A stretch of 33,798 nucleotides of DNA from Prochlorococcus sp. AG-424-M03. Its GTDB lineage: Bacteria > Cyanobacteriota > Cyanobacteriia > PCC-6307 > Cyanobiaceae. The stretch covers positions 1 through 33,798 of the forward strand of contig QCNH01000007.1 of the NCBI GenBank assembly GCA_003213275.1, in the 5' to 3' direction. The first letter of the stretch is position 1; each line of letters begins with the position of its first letter. Of the stretch, positions 10,899 to 21,506 are shown piece after piece. The translations under genes and the position numbers were made by a program. A model generated the notes under the pieces. That model worked only from the letters and a program-made list of their open reading frames with translations. It searched no databases and had not been told where the DNA came from.

Positions 10899-11060
10899 AT
10901 GGGTGAATATATAGACGTTGGAATTCAAAATTCGATTTTACCTTTAACAATAATTTTTTCCTCACTTTTACTAGGAATTTACGCACTATTCGAAGTCGAA
11001 ACTGAAAATGATGATGATGACTCTGACTCAGGAAGTGGTGGCTTAATGCAACCAATTTGA
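10899..11060 (+). CDS. Small single-TM protein with acidic/Gly-Ser tail, 53 aa (not in the supplied ORF track)
   Basis: Hand translation: MGEYIDVGIQNSILPLTIIFSSLLLGIYALFEVETENDDDDSDSGSGGLMQPI*. One hydrophobic helix, polyacidic linker, GGLMQPI terminus; sits in the gap between mfd and a convergent ORF. Confidence 0.7.
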   Translation: MGEYIDVGIQNSILPLTIIFSSLLLGIYALFEVETENDDDDSDSGSGGLMQPI

Positions 11061-11062
11061 AA

Positions 11063-11431
11063 TTATTTATAATTTAGCATTTTCGTTTTTCTCTTAGTAA
11101 TCTTAACTACCCTATAGATAGCTCCTATAAATAAAATTAAACTTATAAAGTAAGAAATAAATATAAAGATCAACAAAAATATTTCAGATAAATTTGAAAA
11201 GAGATTAATAAATACTACTAAAGTTTTATTTAAAGTATTTGGGAGATTTTGTAAAAGCAAATTCTTATTAGGTATTAAATAATTTATATAAAGTAAAAAA
11301 AGACTAAAAAGAAACATAAAAGCAGATTCAATAAATAATCTTTTTTTAGATTTTCTTCTTAAACTTAATTTTTTCTTAAAAATATATTTATCAGACTTCA
11401 TGTTTAAGTTTGGAATGTTTAAATCTGCCAT
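11063..11431 (-). CDS. Hypothetical membrane protein (two predicted TM segments)
   Basis: Complete ORF with basic N-terminus and hydrophobic segments (FIESAFMFLFSLFLLYINYLI; IFLLIFIFISYFISLILFIGAIY); tightly packed between neighbours. Confidence 0.6.
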   Translation of the reverse strand: MADLNIPNLNMKSDKYIFKKKLSLRRKSKKRLFIESAFMFLFSLFLLYINYLIPNKNLLLQNLPNTLNKTLVVFINLFSNLSEIFLLIFIFISYFISLILFIGAIYRVVKITKRKTKMLNYK

Positions 11432-11520
11432 ACACTAAAGCTTTAAAAATAAATCAATAATTATTCTGAAAAGAAATTATCCTATACTATCGTGTTTGTA
11501 TTTAGTATGCTATTGAATTT

Positions 11521-12111
11521 TTATTTTGGAATTATTAGTTCATTTTTTTCTTTATCTTCAACAGGGTTATAAAAATAAATCAAAGTAGAAGAGAAAAAAA
11601 TTAAAGAACAAAATGCAATAAGAGGCGGCAAAATAAAATTAAAAAATTTAACTTTATTATTTAACCTAAATCTTACATTTTTAGGAAAATTATTAGAAAC
11701 ACCCGTTTTTTTTATTCTAACTTTTGATGATTCATTTAACTGATCAAAACAATTTATGGCATCTGACATCAATGAATTGCCAATCTTTAAAATTAGTGGT
11801 TTTACATTTGGTTTAGAGCTCTTTAGAACAATATTATGTATGTGGAGATTTTCAGCTTTTATATCAATTAATGTAGATTCATATATTGGAATTTCGTTTT
11901 TGATTAAAAGATTTGAATAAGTATAAAATGCATCCATAATAGGCTCTAAATGTTCAATTTTCCCTTCAATAAGTGGCTTATCAATTATGGTTAATTTCCA
12001 TTCTGAAATTATAGATATTTGATCTTTATTTTCATTAATTGAATAATCTGGTAATCCAATTATTTCAAGACTAACTGATGATTGATGAAACAATAATCTA
12101 TTCTGCATCAT
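11521..12111 (-). CDS. DUF4335-like cyanobacterial protein
   Basis: N-terminal QNRLLFHQSSVSLEIIGLPDYS.....ISEWKLTIIDKPLIEGKIEHLEPIMDAFYTYSN pattern; C-terminal TM; immediately downstream of the DUF3038-like gene, a usual cyanobacterial pairing. Confidence 0.72.
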   Translation of the reverse strand: MMQNRLLFHQSSVSLEIIGLPDYSINENKDQISIISEWKLTIIDKPLIEGKIEHLEPIMDAFYTYSNLLIKNEIPIYESTLIDIKAENLHIHNIVLKSSKPNVKPLILKIGNSLMSDAINCFDQLNESSKVRIKKTGVSNNFPKNVRFRLNNKVKFFNFILPPLIAFCSLIFFSSTLIYFYNPVEDKEKNELIIPK

Positions 12112-12112
12112 A

Positions 12113-12595
12113 TTAAAAATTGAATAAAATATTCTTTAACTTTTGATGACCCTTATCAGAAATACAAAAAGATAAAGTAAGCAAATAATTTACAAGAATC
12201 TCATTATTTCCAGTTTTATTTAAAAACTTTTTCACTCTAATACTATTTATGTTTAACCTCTCGGTAATTAACTCAATAAATCTCTTATTAAAATCGTTCC
12301 AAATAACTGAATTCTCTTCAAGATCTTCTTTAGATTTAAGTATCTCTCTGATATAAGGATATAAATATCTAGACATTTCAACGGTAATTTTTATTAAGGC
12401 GTCAAATTCATCTAATTTAATGCTGTTTTTCACATAAGATTTTCTTAATGGATTATTATTCCTTAGTTTCCAAATGGTAACTTTATTTGGCAAAACACCC
12501 TTCAAATTAAGTTTATTTGATAACGCGTAAAGTGACTGTATACCATTTATATCAATAGTCTCTAAGATTAATAATAATAAATCAAGCTTCTCTAT
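12113..12595 (-). CDS. DUF3038-like cyanobacterial protein (start re-assigned; the listed TTG at 12505 is probably internal)
   Basis: The frame extends upstream of 12505 without stops to a TAA at 12647-12649 and encodes ...IEKLDLLLLILETIDINGIQSLYALSNKLNLKGVLPNKV, a DUF3038-type N-terminus. No ATG/GTG/TTG in frame upstream. Candidate ATA (12593-12595) has AAGGA five nt upstream; candidate ATT at 12635-12637. Confidence 0.6.
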   Translation of the reverse strand: MEKLDLLLLILETIDINGIQSLYALSNKLNLKGVLPNKVTIWKLRNNNPLRKSYVKNSIKLDEFDALIKITVEMSRYLYPYIREILKSKEDLEENSVIWNDFNKRFIELITERLNINSIRVKKFLNKTGNNEILVNYLLTLSFCISDKGHQKLKNILFNF

Positions 12596-12679
12596 AGATT
12601 TCCTTGATACTTGATTTTCTTTAGTTAAAACAGTAATAGTTCTTGATTAAGATATGAGTAAATTATAACAGAATTATTA

Positions 12680-12874
12680 TTATATTTTTTGAAATAAAAA
12701 TGAATATAACTTATCAAGTTCTTCAATAGTTAGCATTCCATAACTCCATAATAAGATTGGTAATGGAGTGTTATTTTTTATGGATAATTTTAGGCCAAGT
12801 TCAATAGATGACTCATCTAAACCTATTTCATTAATTAAATAAATTATCATCTCTTTAGATACATAATTATTCAT
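12680..12874 (-). CDS. DUF2949-like small protein
   Basis: 64 aa; LGLKLSIKNNTPLPILLWSYGMLTIEELDKLYSFL matches the general DUF2949 pattern (PLPIxLWxYGxxxLxQLDxxxxFL). Confidence 0.65.
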   Translation of the reverse strand: MNNYVSKEMIIYLINEIGLDESSIELGLKLSIKNNTPLPILLWSYGMLTIEELDKLYSFLFQKI

Positions 12875-14034
12875 TAGTTTTCTTTAATTCTTGAGTAAAT
12901 GAGAGATTTAGTCATTTGATTAAGGACTAATTTTCTTATAAAAAGGAAATTATTTAAAAGTAAAAATGAAAATTTTCTTATTGGAAATAAAAAAAGGTTT
13001 CTATTCGCAAAAATTGAAATCAAAGAGTCGGTTATTAAAATAGTAAAAATAATATCTAAAATTCTACTTGAAAAATATTTAAATTTAAATAATATCAATT
13101 GCATTTTAGTCATAGCAATATTTTTCTTAAAAAGATCAAAAATAGTATTAACATCTCTCCAACAGCTATTTAGACCCTGACCACCAACAGGATGAAACGT
13201 ATGAAATGCATCACCAACAAAAACTAATTTTTTAAAATTTAAAACTGGTAAATTCAAGGATAATGAAACAGGAAATATATTTAACTCACCAATAATTTGA
13301 TCTAACTTAAATTCATCAGGCAAGATGGTTGATAAATTATCCATCAAAAAATTCTTATCAGCATTTAACCTTTCGATAGACTTTAATGTAGTGGAAGTCC
13401 AAATTACTTGATATAAGTTTTTTTCTAAAGGTAATAATGCTAGAGGGCCTTCTTTTCTAAAAATTTCATAAGCTCGCTTTTCACAATTACCTCTAAGAGA
13501 AATCTTAAACGTTAAACAGGACTGATTGTAAGATTTTTTTATATCTACAAAATCTAACAGTTTTTTATCAAGAGAGTTTGCCCCGGTAGCAAAGAATTGA
13601 TAATCAAATAATATTTTTTTACATAACAGTTTTTGTGGCGTCATAAAAAAAATATTTTCATAATTATCAATTTCTCGAAAAAAAACATTCATAAGATCTG
13701 AATGTTTAACTACCCAGCCAATATTTTCAGCAGAACTTATATCATCATCTAAATCAGAGATAGTTAAGTTTGTAAAAGCAGAAGTTTCGCTATCTGAAAT
13801 TGAAAGAGTATCAAAGCCAAATAAATATGGTTCTAAATTTTTCCAAAGTCTGAATTTAGATAAGATTTTTCTTGTTGAATGAGTAATTGCATAAGTTTTA
13901 TCCTTATCGATTAATCTATCTCTTGCTAATAAATCAGTTAAAAAAATATTGCAATCTAATTTTGAAAGTGCAATTGCGAGTAATAAACCTGTTGGACCTG
14001 AGCCAACAATTTTAAAATTTAATCTATTTTTCAT
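12874..14034 (-). CDS. FAD-dependent monooxygenase, UbiH/Coq6-like
   Basis: FKIVGSGPTGLLLAIALSKLDCNIFLTD (FAD-binding GxGxxG) and FVGDAFHTFHPVGGQGLNSCWRDV. Start taken at MKNRLNFKIVG (14034) because the longer listed ORF (to 14088) overlaps the upstream gene. Confidence 0.85.
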   Translation of the reverse strand: MKNRLNFKIVGSGPTGLLLAIALSKLDCNIFLTDLLARDRLIDKDKTYAITHSTRKILSKFRLWKNLEPYLFGFDTLSISDSETSAFTNLTISDLDDDISSAENIGWVVKHSDLMNVFFREIDNYENIFFMTPQKLLCKKILFDYQFFATGANSLDKKLLDFVDIKKSYNQSCLTFKISLRGNCEKRAYEIFRKEGPLALLPLEKNLYQVIWTSTTLKSIERLNADKNFLMDNLSTILPDEFKLDQIIGELNIFPVSLSLNLPVLNFKKLVFVGDAFHTFHPVGGQGLNSCWRDVNTIFDLFKKNIAMTKMQLILFKFKYFSSRILDIIFTILITDSLISIFANRNLFLFPIRKFSFLLLNNFLFIRKLVLNQMTKSLIYSRIKEN

Positions 14035-14053
14035 CAGAAAATATAAACAACAT

Positions 14054-14695
14054 CTATCTATTGAGATAAATATAGCAAATTTCCTCAAATGCTGGTCTTA
14101 ATAAATAGGGGTACTCACCAACCCATAAATTAATTTCTGGCAACCAAGCATCCGTCAAATAAAAATCTCTGTCAAAATTCCGACTATTAGATGTTAATAA
14201 ACATCTAATACTAGAACCAATTCTAATTTTACTGTGCTTATTTTCCATCGGGAAACTTAACTTTTCTAAATAACCATCTTCATCTTCTAATTCAAGAACT
14301 AACCAAGTCCTTTTATTTTCTATAACCTCTAATCGACCCATCCTATTAGATTGTTCTCTAGAACTCTCAATCTTTTCTGTTTTATAGATATCTGATACAT
14401 AACCATCAAATATAGAAAAAAATTTATATTTTCTTATTTGCAAATTTTTTCTACTTGATTCAAGAATTGGCCCCCAGATGATATATAAAAAGAAGGCAAC
14501 GCAAAGCAATAACCAAAAATTATTTGTTTGATCTCCAGTTGAACTAATTATTAATGAGATAAATCCCCCAATTGAAGAGATTATTACTCTTTGAAGAATT
14601 TTCCTTGGATTACCCAAGGCATATTTAAATTGACTACCCGTACCAACGGCAGGAATAAGTTTTGAAATTTGATTTGAATTAATTGGAATTAGCAT
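14054..14695 (-). CDS. Conserved cyanobacterial membrane protein of unknown function
   Basis: 213 aa; ALGNPRKILQRVIISSIGGFISLIISS TM region and soluble C-terminus FYLTDAWLPEINLWVGEYPYLLRPAFEEICYI; complete ORF packed against dapB. Confidence 0.65.
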   Translation of the reverse strand: MLIPINSNQISKLIPAVGTGSQFKYALGNPRKILQRVIISSIGGFISLIISSTGDQTNNFWLLLCVAFFLYIIWGPILESSRKNLQIRKYKFFSIFDGYVSDIYKTEKIESSREQSNRMGRLEVIENKRTWLVLELEDEDGYLEKLSFPMENKHSKIRIGSSIRCLLTSNSRNFDRDFYLTDAWLPEINLWVGEYPYLLRPAFEEICYIYLNR

Positions 14696-14696
14696 T

Positions 14697-15545
14697 TTAA
14701 AAAATCAATTTTTCAAGTCCGTAAACTAAAGAGTCATAATTACCTATTTTTTTAATAGCCTGTAAAACTCCTGGCATATATGCCTTTCTATCAATAGTGT
14801 CATGCTTAATTGTGTAAGTTTCACCAGGAGATCCCATAATTACTAATTGATGGGCTAATAATCCTGGTAATCTTACCGAATGTATGTTTATTCCTGAATC
14901 TCTGAGACCTCCTCGCACACCCTTCAATGACTCAGACTCTTTTACTAAAGTTTGATTAAATTTCTTTGGATATTCTTCAATCATTTCTGCAGTTTTTAAA
15001 CACGTTCCGCTAGGGGAATCTGCCTTTTGATTATGATGCATCTCTATTAATTCAATATTGTCATAAAACTTTGCAGCAACAGATGCTGCCTGCTGAAGAA
15101 GAACCATGCCTACTGAAAAATTAGGGATTATCGCACAACCAATAGATGCTTTTTGAGCAAAAATTGACAAGTCTTTTATTTGCTCAGGAGTAAGACCTGT
15201 GGTTCCTACTACTGGAGAAATACCATATGCGATAGCTGATCTAGTATTTTCGTAAACAGAATCAGGATGTGTAAAGTCAACCAAGACTGGTTTGATATTT
15301 TCATTTCTGTAATTTTGACTAACAGAACATAAAGTCCCTTCAAAATCATTTGAAACAAAAACATCACAATTTTTTACCTTCAATAATTCAGAAATATTTG
15401 ACCCATTGTTTTTTTCGTTTATGTCAATTGCTGCAACAAGTTCACAATCTGATGAATTTAATAAAGTATTCACAACTTCACTTCCCATTCTGCCCAAAGC
15501 TCCAGAAACTAGTACTGGTATAGGTTTTTTAGAATTTTCAATCAT
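14697..15545 (-). CDS. dapB: 4-hydroxy-tetrahydrodipicolinate reductase
   Basis: [71 protein letters not shown]. Confidence 0.97.
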   Translation of the reverse strand: MIENSKKPIPVLVSGALGRMGSEVVNTLLNSSDCELVAAIDINEKNNGSNISELLKVKNCDVFVSNDFEGTLCSVSQNYRNENIKPVLVDFTHPDSVYENTRSAIAYGISPVVGTTGLTPEQIKDLSIFAQKASIGCAIIPNFSVGMVLLQQAASVAAKFYDNIELIEMHHNQKADSPSGTCLKTAEMIEEYPKKFNQTLVKESESLKGVRGGLRDSGINIHSVRLPGLLAHQLVIMGSPGETYTIKHDTIDRKAYMPGVLQAIKKIGNYDSLVYGLEKLIF

Positions 15546-15648
15546 TTTTGTAAAAAATTTTTTTTTAAAAGGTTGTTACACGCTATTTATATTGCACACA
15601 ATAACGTCTTTTCATTCGTAGTCTGGTAGAAATACTTAAATAAAATCA

Positions 15649-18600
15649 ATGTTTACGCAGGTCCGCTCAGCAAACCGCAGAGTATCTCCTGTTGAGGATA
15701 ACAAACACAAAGTTGTAATAAAAGCAGTTTATGTTGTCCTTGAGCCACAATACCAAAATTCCTTAACGGAAGCTGCAAAGTCAATAAATGAAATGAATGG
15801 CCCAATAGGTATAGATCTTAGTGGCTATCTTATCGAAGAACTTAGAAATGAAAATAATTTTGCAGATTTTAAAGCTGATATAGCAAAAGCAGATATATTT
15901 GTTGCTTCATTGATTTTTATTGAAGATCTTGCGCAAAAAGTAGTTGATGCAGTTTCACCATTCAAAGACAAGCTTAAAGCCTCAATTATTTTTCCCTCTA
16001 TGCCAGAGGTGATGAGACTAAATAAGTTAGGTTCATTTAGTATGGCTCAACTTGGCCAATCTAAAAGTATTATTGGAGATTTAATTAAAAAGAAAAAAGA
16101 ATCTGATGGAGCTGGCTTTCAAGATTCAATGTTGAAATTATTAAATACACTCCCATCCATACTTAAATATCTTCCAGTAGAAAAAGCTCAAGATGCAAGA
16201 ACATTCATTCTGAGTTTTCAATACTGGTTGGGTGGTACCAGGGAGAATTTAAAAAACTTTTTATTAATGATCTCTGAAAAATATGTAGTTTCAGAGAACA
16301 TAAAAGATCAAATAGAAGAATTCAAAATACAAGACCCTGAAACATTCCCAGATTTAGGAATTTGGCATCCTCTTTCTCCATGTATGTTTGAAACTCTTGA
16401 AGAATATCAAAATTGGGAAAATAATAGAAAGGATATAAACCCTAAAGATGACAAAACACCAACAATAGGATTAGTGCTCCAAAGGAGTCATATAGTTACT
16501 GGAGATGATGCTCATTACGTTGCTGTTATCCAAGAATTGGAATACAGAGGGGCGAGAGTACTGCCTATATTCTGTGGTGGTCTAGATTTTTCTAAGCCAG
16601 TTAATGAATTCTATTATGATTCAATCAATAAAGATCTACCTATAGTAGATGGAGTTGTATCTTTAACTGGATTTGCACTTGTTGGAGGGCCAGCAAGGCA
16701 AGATCATCCTAAAGCTATCGATGCTCTAAAAAGGCTAAACAGGCCTTATATGGTTGCACTTCCGTTAGTTTTTCAAACAACTCAGGAGTGGGAAGATAGT
16801 GATCTAGGATTACATCCTGTGCAGGTGGCACTTCAAATTGCAATTCCAGAGCTTGATGGTGCAATTGAACCTATTATTCTTTCAGGTCGCGATGATGCTA
16901 CAGGTAAGGCACATACTCTCCAAGATCGAGTAGATGTAATCGCTGAAAGAGCTATAAAATGGTCAACTTTGAGGGTAAAGCAAAGAAAAGAGAAAAAATT
17001 AGCTATTACAGTCTTTAGTTTTCCTCCAGACAAGGGGAATGTTGGAACAGCCGCATACTTGAATGTTTTCGGTTCAATATACAGAGTACTTCTTGAAATG
17101 AAATCGAAAGGATATCAAATAGATGAACTTCCAAGTAATTCAAAAGAATTAATGGAAAAAGTAATAAACAACCCTGAAGCAATTGATGGTTCTCCAGAAT
17201 TAAATATTGCTCATAAGATGTCAGTAAAAGAATATGAAGAGTTCACGCCATACTCACAAAGACTTGAAGAGAATTGGGGTAAACCACCTGGGAATCTAAA
17301 TAGTGACGGACAAAATCTGCTCATCTATGGAAAACATTTTGGAAATGTATTTATAGGGGTTCAACCTACCTTCGGTTATGAAGGAGATCCAATGAGGTTA
17401 CTTTACTCAAGAAGTGCTAGTCCTCATCATGGTTTTGCTGCTTATTACACGTATGTAGAAAAAATCTGGGGTGCTGATGCAGTTCTTCACTTTGGAACTC
17501 ACGGTTCACTTGAATTTATGCCAGGTAAACAGATGGGTATGAGTGACTCATGCTATCCGGATTCTCTAATTGGATCATTGCCTAATTTGTATTACTATGC
17601 AGCAAACAATCCTTCTGAAGCAACAATTGCAAAGAGAAGAGGATACGCTTCAACTATTAGCTACCTGACTCCTCCAGCAGAAAATGCAGGGCTTTACAAA
17701 GGTCTTAAAGAACTAAGTGAACTTGTTGGTTCTTATCAACAACTAAGAGAAAATAGTAGGGGTATTCAAATTGTTAATGCAATAGTTGAGACTTCTAAAC
17801 AATGTAACCTCGATAAAGATGTTGAGCTCCCTTCAAAAGACGTAGAAGAACTTTCTCTAGATGAAAGAGATTTATTTGTTGGAAACATCTATAAACAGTT
17901 GATGGAAATAGAAAGTAGACTATTACCATGTGGTCTTCATACGATAGGAGAAGCTCCAACTGCAGAAGAAGCTGTAGCAACACTTGTAAACATCGCTTCT
18001 CTAGAAAGAGAACAAGAGGGTTTAAGATCTCTTCCTGGACTACTGGCAGAATCCATGGATCTGACTATTGACCAAATTTATGATGGGAACAATAAAGGTG
18101 AACTTAAATTTGTAGAGTTAAATGAAAAAATTATAAAGACAGCAAGAGAGTCAATTTTTGCAATGATCAACTCTTTAAAAATTGTTGATGGCAGAGTTTA
18201 TTTAGAAAAATCACTTCTATCTAAACTGTTTGACTTTCTTAAATTATTTGGTCTAAATTTACCTACTCCATGGCTAAGAATTTGTAGATTAAATGGATTT
18301 AATCTAATAAACCAGAAAGAATTAAATAAATTATTTGATTATTTACTTTTCTGCTTGGAACAGGTATGTGCTGACAAAGAAATGGATAGCCTTATTAAAG
18401 CATTAGATGGCAATTATGTTTTGCCTGGACCAGGAGGAGACCCTATAAGAAATCCAGGTGTTTTACCTAGCGGTAAAAATATCCATGCACTTGATCCTCA
18501 ATCAATTCCAACTACAGCAGCAGTCGCTGCGGCCAAGTCTGTGGTTGACAAATTAATTGAAAGACAAAAAGAAGAACAAGGTACTTGGCCCGAAACAATT

Positions 18601-19659
18601 GCCTGCGTTTTATGGGGTACTGACAACATCAAAACTTATGGGGAATCGCTTGCACAAATCTTATGGTTTGTAGGGGTAAAACCAAAACCTGATTCTGTAG
18701 GAAGAATCAATAAATTAGAATTAATCCCATTAGAAGAATTAGGAAGACCAAGAATAGATGTAGTTGTAAACTGTTCAGGGGTATTTAGGGATCTATTTAT
18801 CAATCAAATGGCATTAATAGATCAAGCAGTTAAATTAGCTGCTGAGGCTGATGAACCTTTGGAATCAAATTTTGTAAGAAAACATTCATTAGAACAAGCA
18901 GAAAAAGAAGGCTCTTCAATCAGAGAAGCTTCTGCGAGAGTATTCTCTAATGCAAGTGGTAGCTACAGTTCAAATGTTAATTTGGCAGTAGAAAATTCAA
19001 CTTGGGAGGAGGAGAATGAATTACAAGAAATGTATTTATCTCGCAAAACATATGCTTTCAATGCCGATAATCCAGGTGAAATGAATCAAAAAAGAGATGT
19101 GTTTGAATCAGTAATGAAAACTGCGGATGTAACATTTCAAAACCTTGACTCCTCAGAAATTTCTCTTACAGATGTAAGTCATTATTTTGATTCAGATCCA
19201 ACCAAATTAATCAAAACACTAAGAGATGATGGAAAAGAACCAAGTAGCTACATAGCAGATACCACTACTTCTAATGCTCAAGTCAGGACACTTGGAGAAA
19301 CTATTAGATTAGATTCTAGAACAAAACTTCTAAATCCTAAATGGTATGAAGGTATGCTCAAATCTGGTTATGAGGGAGTAAGAGAGCTTTCTAACAGACT
19401 TAATTACACTTTGGGTTGGAGTGCTACAAGTGGTCAAGTAGATAATTTTGTATATGAAGAAACTAATGAAACATTTATAAATGACGAAGAGATGAGGAAA
19501 AGACTAATGGATCTAAATCCTAATAGTTTTAGAAGAATAGTAGGGACTTTACTAGAAGTTAATGGGCGAGGATATTGGGAAACTTCAGATGAAAACATAG
19601 AACAGTTAAAAGAACTTTACCAAGAGGTAGAGGATAAAATTGAAGGAGTAAAAGAATAA
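15649..19659 (+). CDS. chlH: Magnesium chelatase subunit H
   Basis: 1336 aa; ChlH/CobN-family motifs: [104 protein letters not shown]. Confidence 0.98.
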   Translation: MFTQVRSANRRVSPVEDNKHKVVIKAVYVVLEPQYQNSLTEAAKSINEMNGPIGIDLSGYLIEELRNENNFADFKADIAKADIFVASLIFIEDLAQKVVDAVSPFKDKLKASIIFPSMPEVMRLNKLGSFSMAQLGQSKSIIGDLIKKKKESDGAGFQDSMLKLLNTLPSILKYLPVEKAQDARTFILSFQYWLGGTRENLKNFLLMISEKYVVSENIKDQIEEFKIQDPETFPDLGIWHPLSPCMFETLEEYQNWENNRKDINPKDDKTPTIGLVLQRSHIVTGDDAHYVAVIQELEYRGARVLPIFCGGLDFSKPVNEFYYDSINKDLPIVDGVVSLTGFALVGGPARQDHPKAIDALKRLNRPYMVALPLVFQTTQEWEDSDLGLHPVQVALQIAIPELDGAIEPIILSGRDDATGKAHTLQDRVDVIAERAIKWSTLRVKQRKEKKLAITVFSFPPDKGNVGTAAYLNVFGSIYRVLLEMKSKGYQIDELPSNSKELMEKVINNPEAIDGSPELNIAHKMSVKEYEEFTPYSQRLEENWGKPPGNLNSDGQNLLIYGKHFGNVFIGVQPTFGYEGDPMRLLYSRSASPHHGFAAYYTYVEKIWGADAVLHFGTHGSLEFMPGKQMGMSDSCYPDSLIGSLPNLYYYAANNPSEATIAKRRGYASTISYLTPPAENAGLYKGLKELSELVGSYQQLRENSRGIQIVNAIVETSKQCNLDKDVELPSKDVEELSLDERDLFVGNIYKQLMEIESRLLPCGLHTIGEAPTAEEAVATLVNIASLEREQEGLRSLPGLLAESMDLTIDQIYDGNNKGELKFVELNEKIIKTARESIFAMINSLKIVDGRVYLEKSLLSKLFDFLKLFGLNLPTPWLRICRLNGFNLINQKELNKLFDYLLFCLEQVCADKEMDSLIKALDGNYVLPGPGGDPIRNPGVLPSGKNIHALDPQSIPTTAAVAAAKSVVDKLIERQKEEQGTWPETIACVLWGTDNIKTYGESLAQILWFVGVKPKPDSVGRINKLELIPLEELGRPRIDVVVNCSGVFRDLFINQMALIDQAVKLAAEADEPLESNFVRKHSLEQAEKEGSSIREASARVFSNASGSYSSNVNLAVENSTWEEENELQEMYLSRKTYAFNADNPGEMNQKRDVFESVMKTADVTFQNLDSSEISLTDVSHYFDSDPTKLIKTLRDDGKEPSSYIADTTTSNAQVRTLGETIRLDSRTKLLNPKWYEGMLKSGYEGVRELSNRLNYTLGWSATSGQVDNFVYEETNETFINDEEMRKRLMDLNPNSFRRIVGTLLEVNGRGYWETSDENIEQLKELYQEVEDKIEGVKE

Positions 19660-19665
19660 GAATTT

Positions 19666-20520
19666 TTATTGTCTATAAATCCTATCCGCTACTTTTAGAA
19701 TTTGATAATTCATTTTTACATTATGAACTCTCACAATATCGATATTAAAATTTGAGCAGAGACAGCTTATTGCTAATGTGCCAATATCTCTTTCTTTAGG
19801 ATTATTCTCATTTAAAATTTGCCCTATAAATCTTTTCCTTGATGCACCAATTAAGATTGGTAATTTTAAGTTTTTTAATACATCTAAGTTTCTTAAAATC
19901 TCAAGATTTTGATCTATATCTTTTGAAAAACCAATTCCAGGATCTACAATTATATTTTTCTTAGGTATGTTTTTCTCTAAGGCATTTTTTATCAAAATCT
20001 CAAGAGAGGACTTAACATCAGTTAGTACATTATCGTATTTTGAAAGTTCATTCATATTTTTACTATTCCCACGACTATGAGTAATAACGAATGGGCAGTT
20101 AAATTTTGAGACAACATCTAAAATTGCTTTATCTCTTCTACCTCCAGTAACATCATTTATCCAATTAGCACCATTTAAAAGTGCTTCGTCAGCAACATCA
20201 GCATTAAATGTATCAATAGAAATTAAAATCTCTGGATATTCAGATCTTATTAATTTCAAAAAGGGTATCAACCTTTTTTTTTCTATATTAGATCCAACTT
20301 CCTCAGCCCCTGGTCTTGTGCTCTGAGCGCCAAGATCAATAATGTCTACACCATTGCATAAAAAATGTTTAACTTGATCTAAAACCTTTTTTTTAGAGTT
20401 TAAATCTCCCCCATCACTAAATGAATCGGGCGTTAAATTAATAACCCCCATAATTGAAGTTTTTTGTCCCCAGCCTTTTGGCCATGGGTTTATCTTATTT
20501 GTAATTTGCAATTCTTGCAA
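19666..20520 (-). CDS. folP: Dihydropteroate synthase
   Basis: [62 protein letters not shown]. Confidence 0.97.
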   Translation of the reverse strand: MQELQITNKINPWPKGWGQKTSIMGVINLTPDSFSDGGDLNSKKKVLDQVKHFLCNGVDIIDLGAQSTRPGAEEVGSNIEKKRLIPFLKLIRSEYPEILISIDTFNADVADEALLNGANWINDVTGGRRDKAILDVVSKFNCPFVITHSRGNSKNMNELSKYDNVLTDVKSSLEILIKNALEKNIPKKNIIVDPGIGFSKDIDQNLEILRNLDVLKNLKLPILIGASRKRFIGQILNENNPKERDIGTLAISCLCSNFNIDIVRVHNVKMNYQILKVADRIYRQ

Positions 20521-21220
20521 AACTATTAGGATCTAAAGAAGCTCCACCAACTAAGACTCCATCAATATCACTCATAGACATTATTTCGTCAATATTATTA
20601 GGTTTAACAGATCCTCCATATTGAATAATAACATCATCAAATCCTATTAATTTTCGAATCAAAGCACATATCTTATTAGCATCTTTAGCCTCACATGTTC
20701 TACCTGTCCCAATAGCCCAAATTGGCTCATATGCTACCACTAGATTTGATGGGTCTGTATTCTCTAGTCCTTGTTCCACCTGTCTAGTAATAACCCTATC
20801 TGCTTCTCCTCTCTCTCTTTGTTCTAATGTTTCTCCAACACAAACTATGGGAGTAAGTCCACTAGATTGAGCAAAAACTGCTCTTTTATTAATTTGTTCA
20901 TCACTTTCACTAAAATATTTTCTTGGTTCACTGTGACCAACTATTGCATATGAAACCCCATGTTCAAGCAGCATTTTTGGAGATATCTCTGCCGTAAATG
21001 CTCCTTCATTTTCCCAATGAATATTTTGGCTGGAAATATCTAAATAGTCAAAGTCAGAATGATTAGAAAAGGTTGAAATAGCAGTAAAAGGTGGTGCAAT
21101 AACGACCTTACGATCATCCCTAATGTTTTTTATTAAAGGTATGAACTCTTCTAAATAAGATTTAGCTTCAGCACAAGTCATGTGCATTTTCCAATTACCA
21201 GCAATTACAGATTTTCTCAA
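20495..21220 (-). CDS. tpiA: Triosephosphate isomerase
   Basis: [76 protein letters not shown]. Overlaps folP by 26 bp. Confidence 0.98.
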   Translation of the reverse strand: MRKSVIAGNWKMHMTCAEAKSYLEEFIPLIKNIRDDRKVVIAPPFTAISTFSNHSDFDYLDISSQNIHWENEGAFTAEISPKMLLEHGVSYAIVGHSEPRKYFSESDEQINKRAVFAQSSGLTPIVCVGETLEQRERGEADRVITRQVEQGLENTDPSNLVVAYEPIWAIGTGRTCEAKDANKICALIRKLIGFDDVIIQYGGSVKPNNIDEIMSMSDIDGVLVGGASLDPNSFARIANYK

Positions 21221-21272
21221 AATATTATCTCCAAGAAAAATATACTAATATAAATTGAGATAAATAAGTCAT

Positions 21273-21449
21273 CTATTCAAAAATTAATTCATTTTTTAGA
21301 AACATAACTTTATCTCCTTTATTTAATTTTCTTCCTCTTCTAGTTTCAATTACACCATTAACCTTAACAGCACCAGATTTAATTAAAATTTTTGCCTCTC
21401 CACCGGAAGATACCAAATTTTGCCATTTTAAGAATTGATCTAATTTCAT
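21273..21449 (-). CDS. S4-domain RNA-binding protein (YbcJ-like)
   Basis: MKLDQFLKWQNLVSSGGEAKILIKSGAVKVNGVIETRRGRKLNKGDKV is a classic S4 domain. Listed ORF starts at 21512, but the domain begins at the internal Met (21449). Confidence 0.85.
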   Translation of the reverse strand: MKLDQFLKWQNLVSSGGEAKILIKSGAVKVNGVIETRRGRKLNKGDKVMFLKNELIFE

Positions 21450-21506
21450 TGTTTTGCAAATCCAAAGATATTGATAAAATAGAATAACCAATAAAAATAT
21501 AATATC

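Noticed and set aside
15406-15621. 71-aa plus-strand ORF overlapping the dapB 5' end
   Set aside because: Mostly antisense to dapB; its tail only runs into the dapB/chlH promoter region.
16833-17033. Antisense ORFs within chlH (16833-17033, 17795-17983)
   Set aside because: Fully internal to chlH, no independent support.
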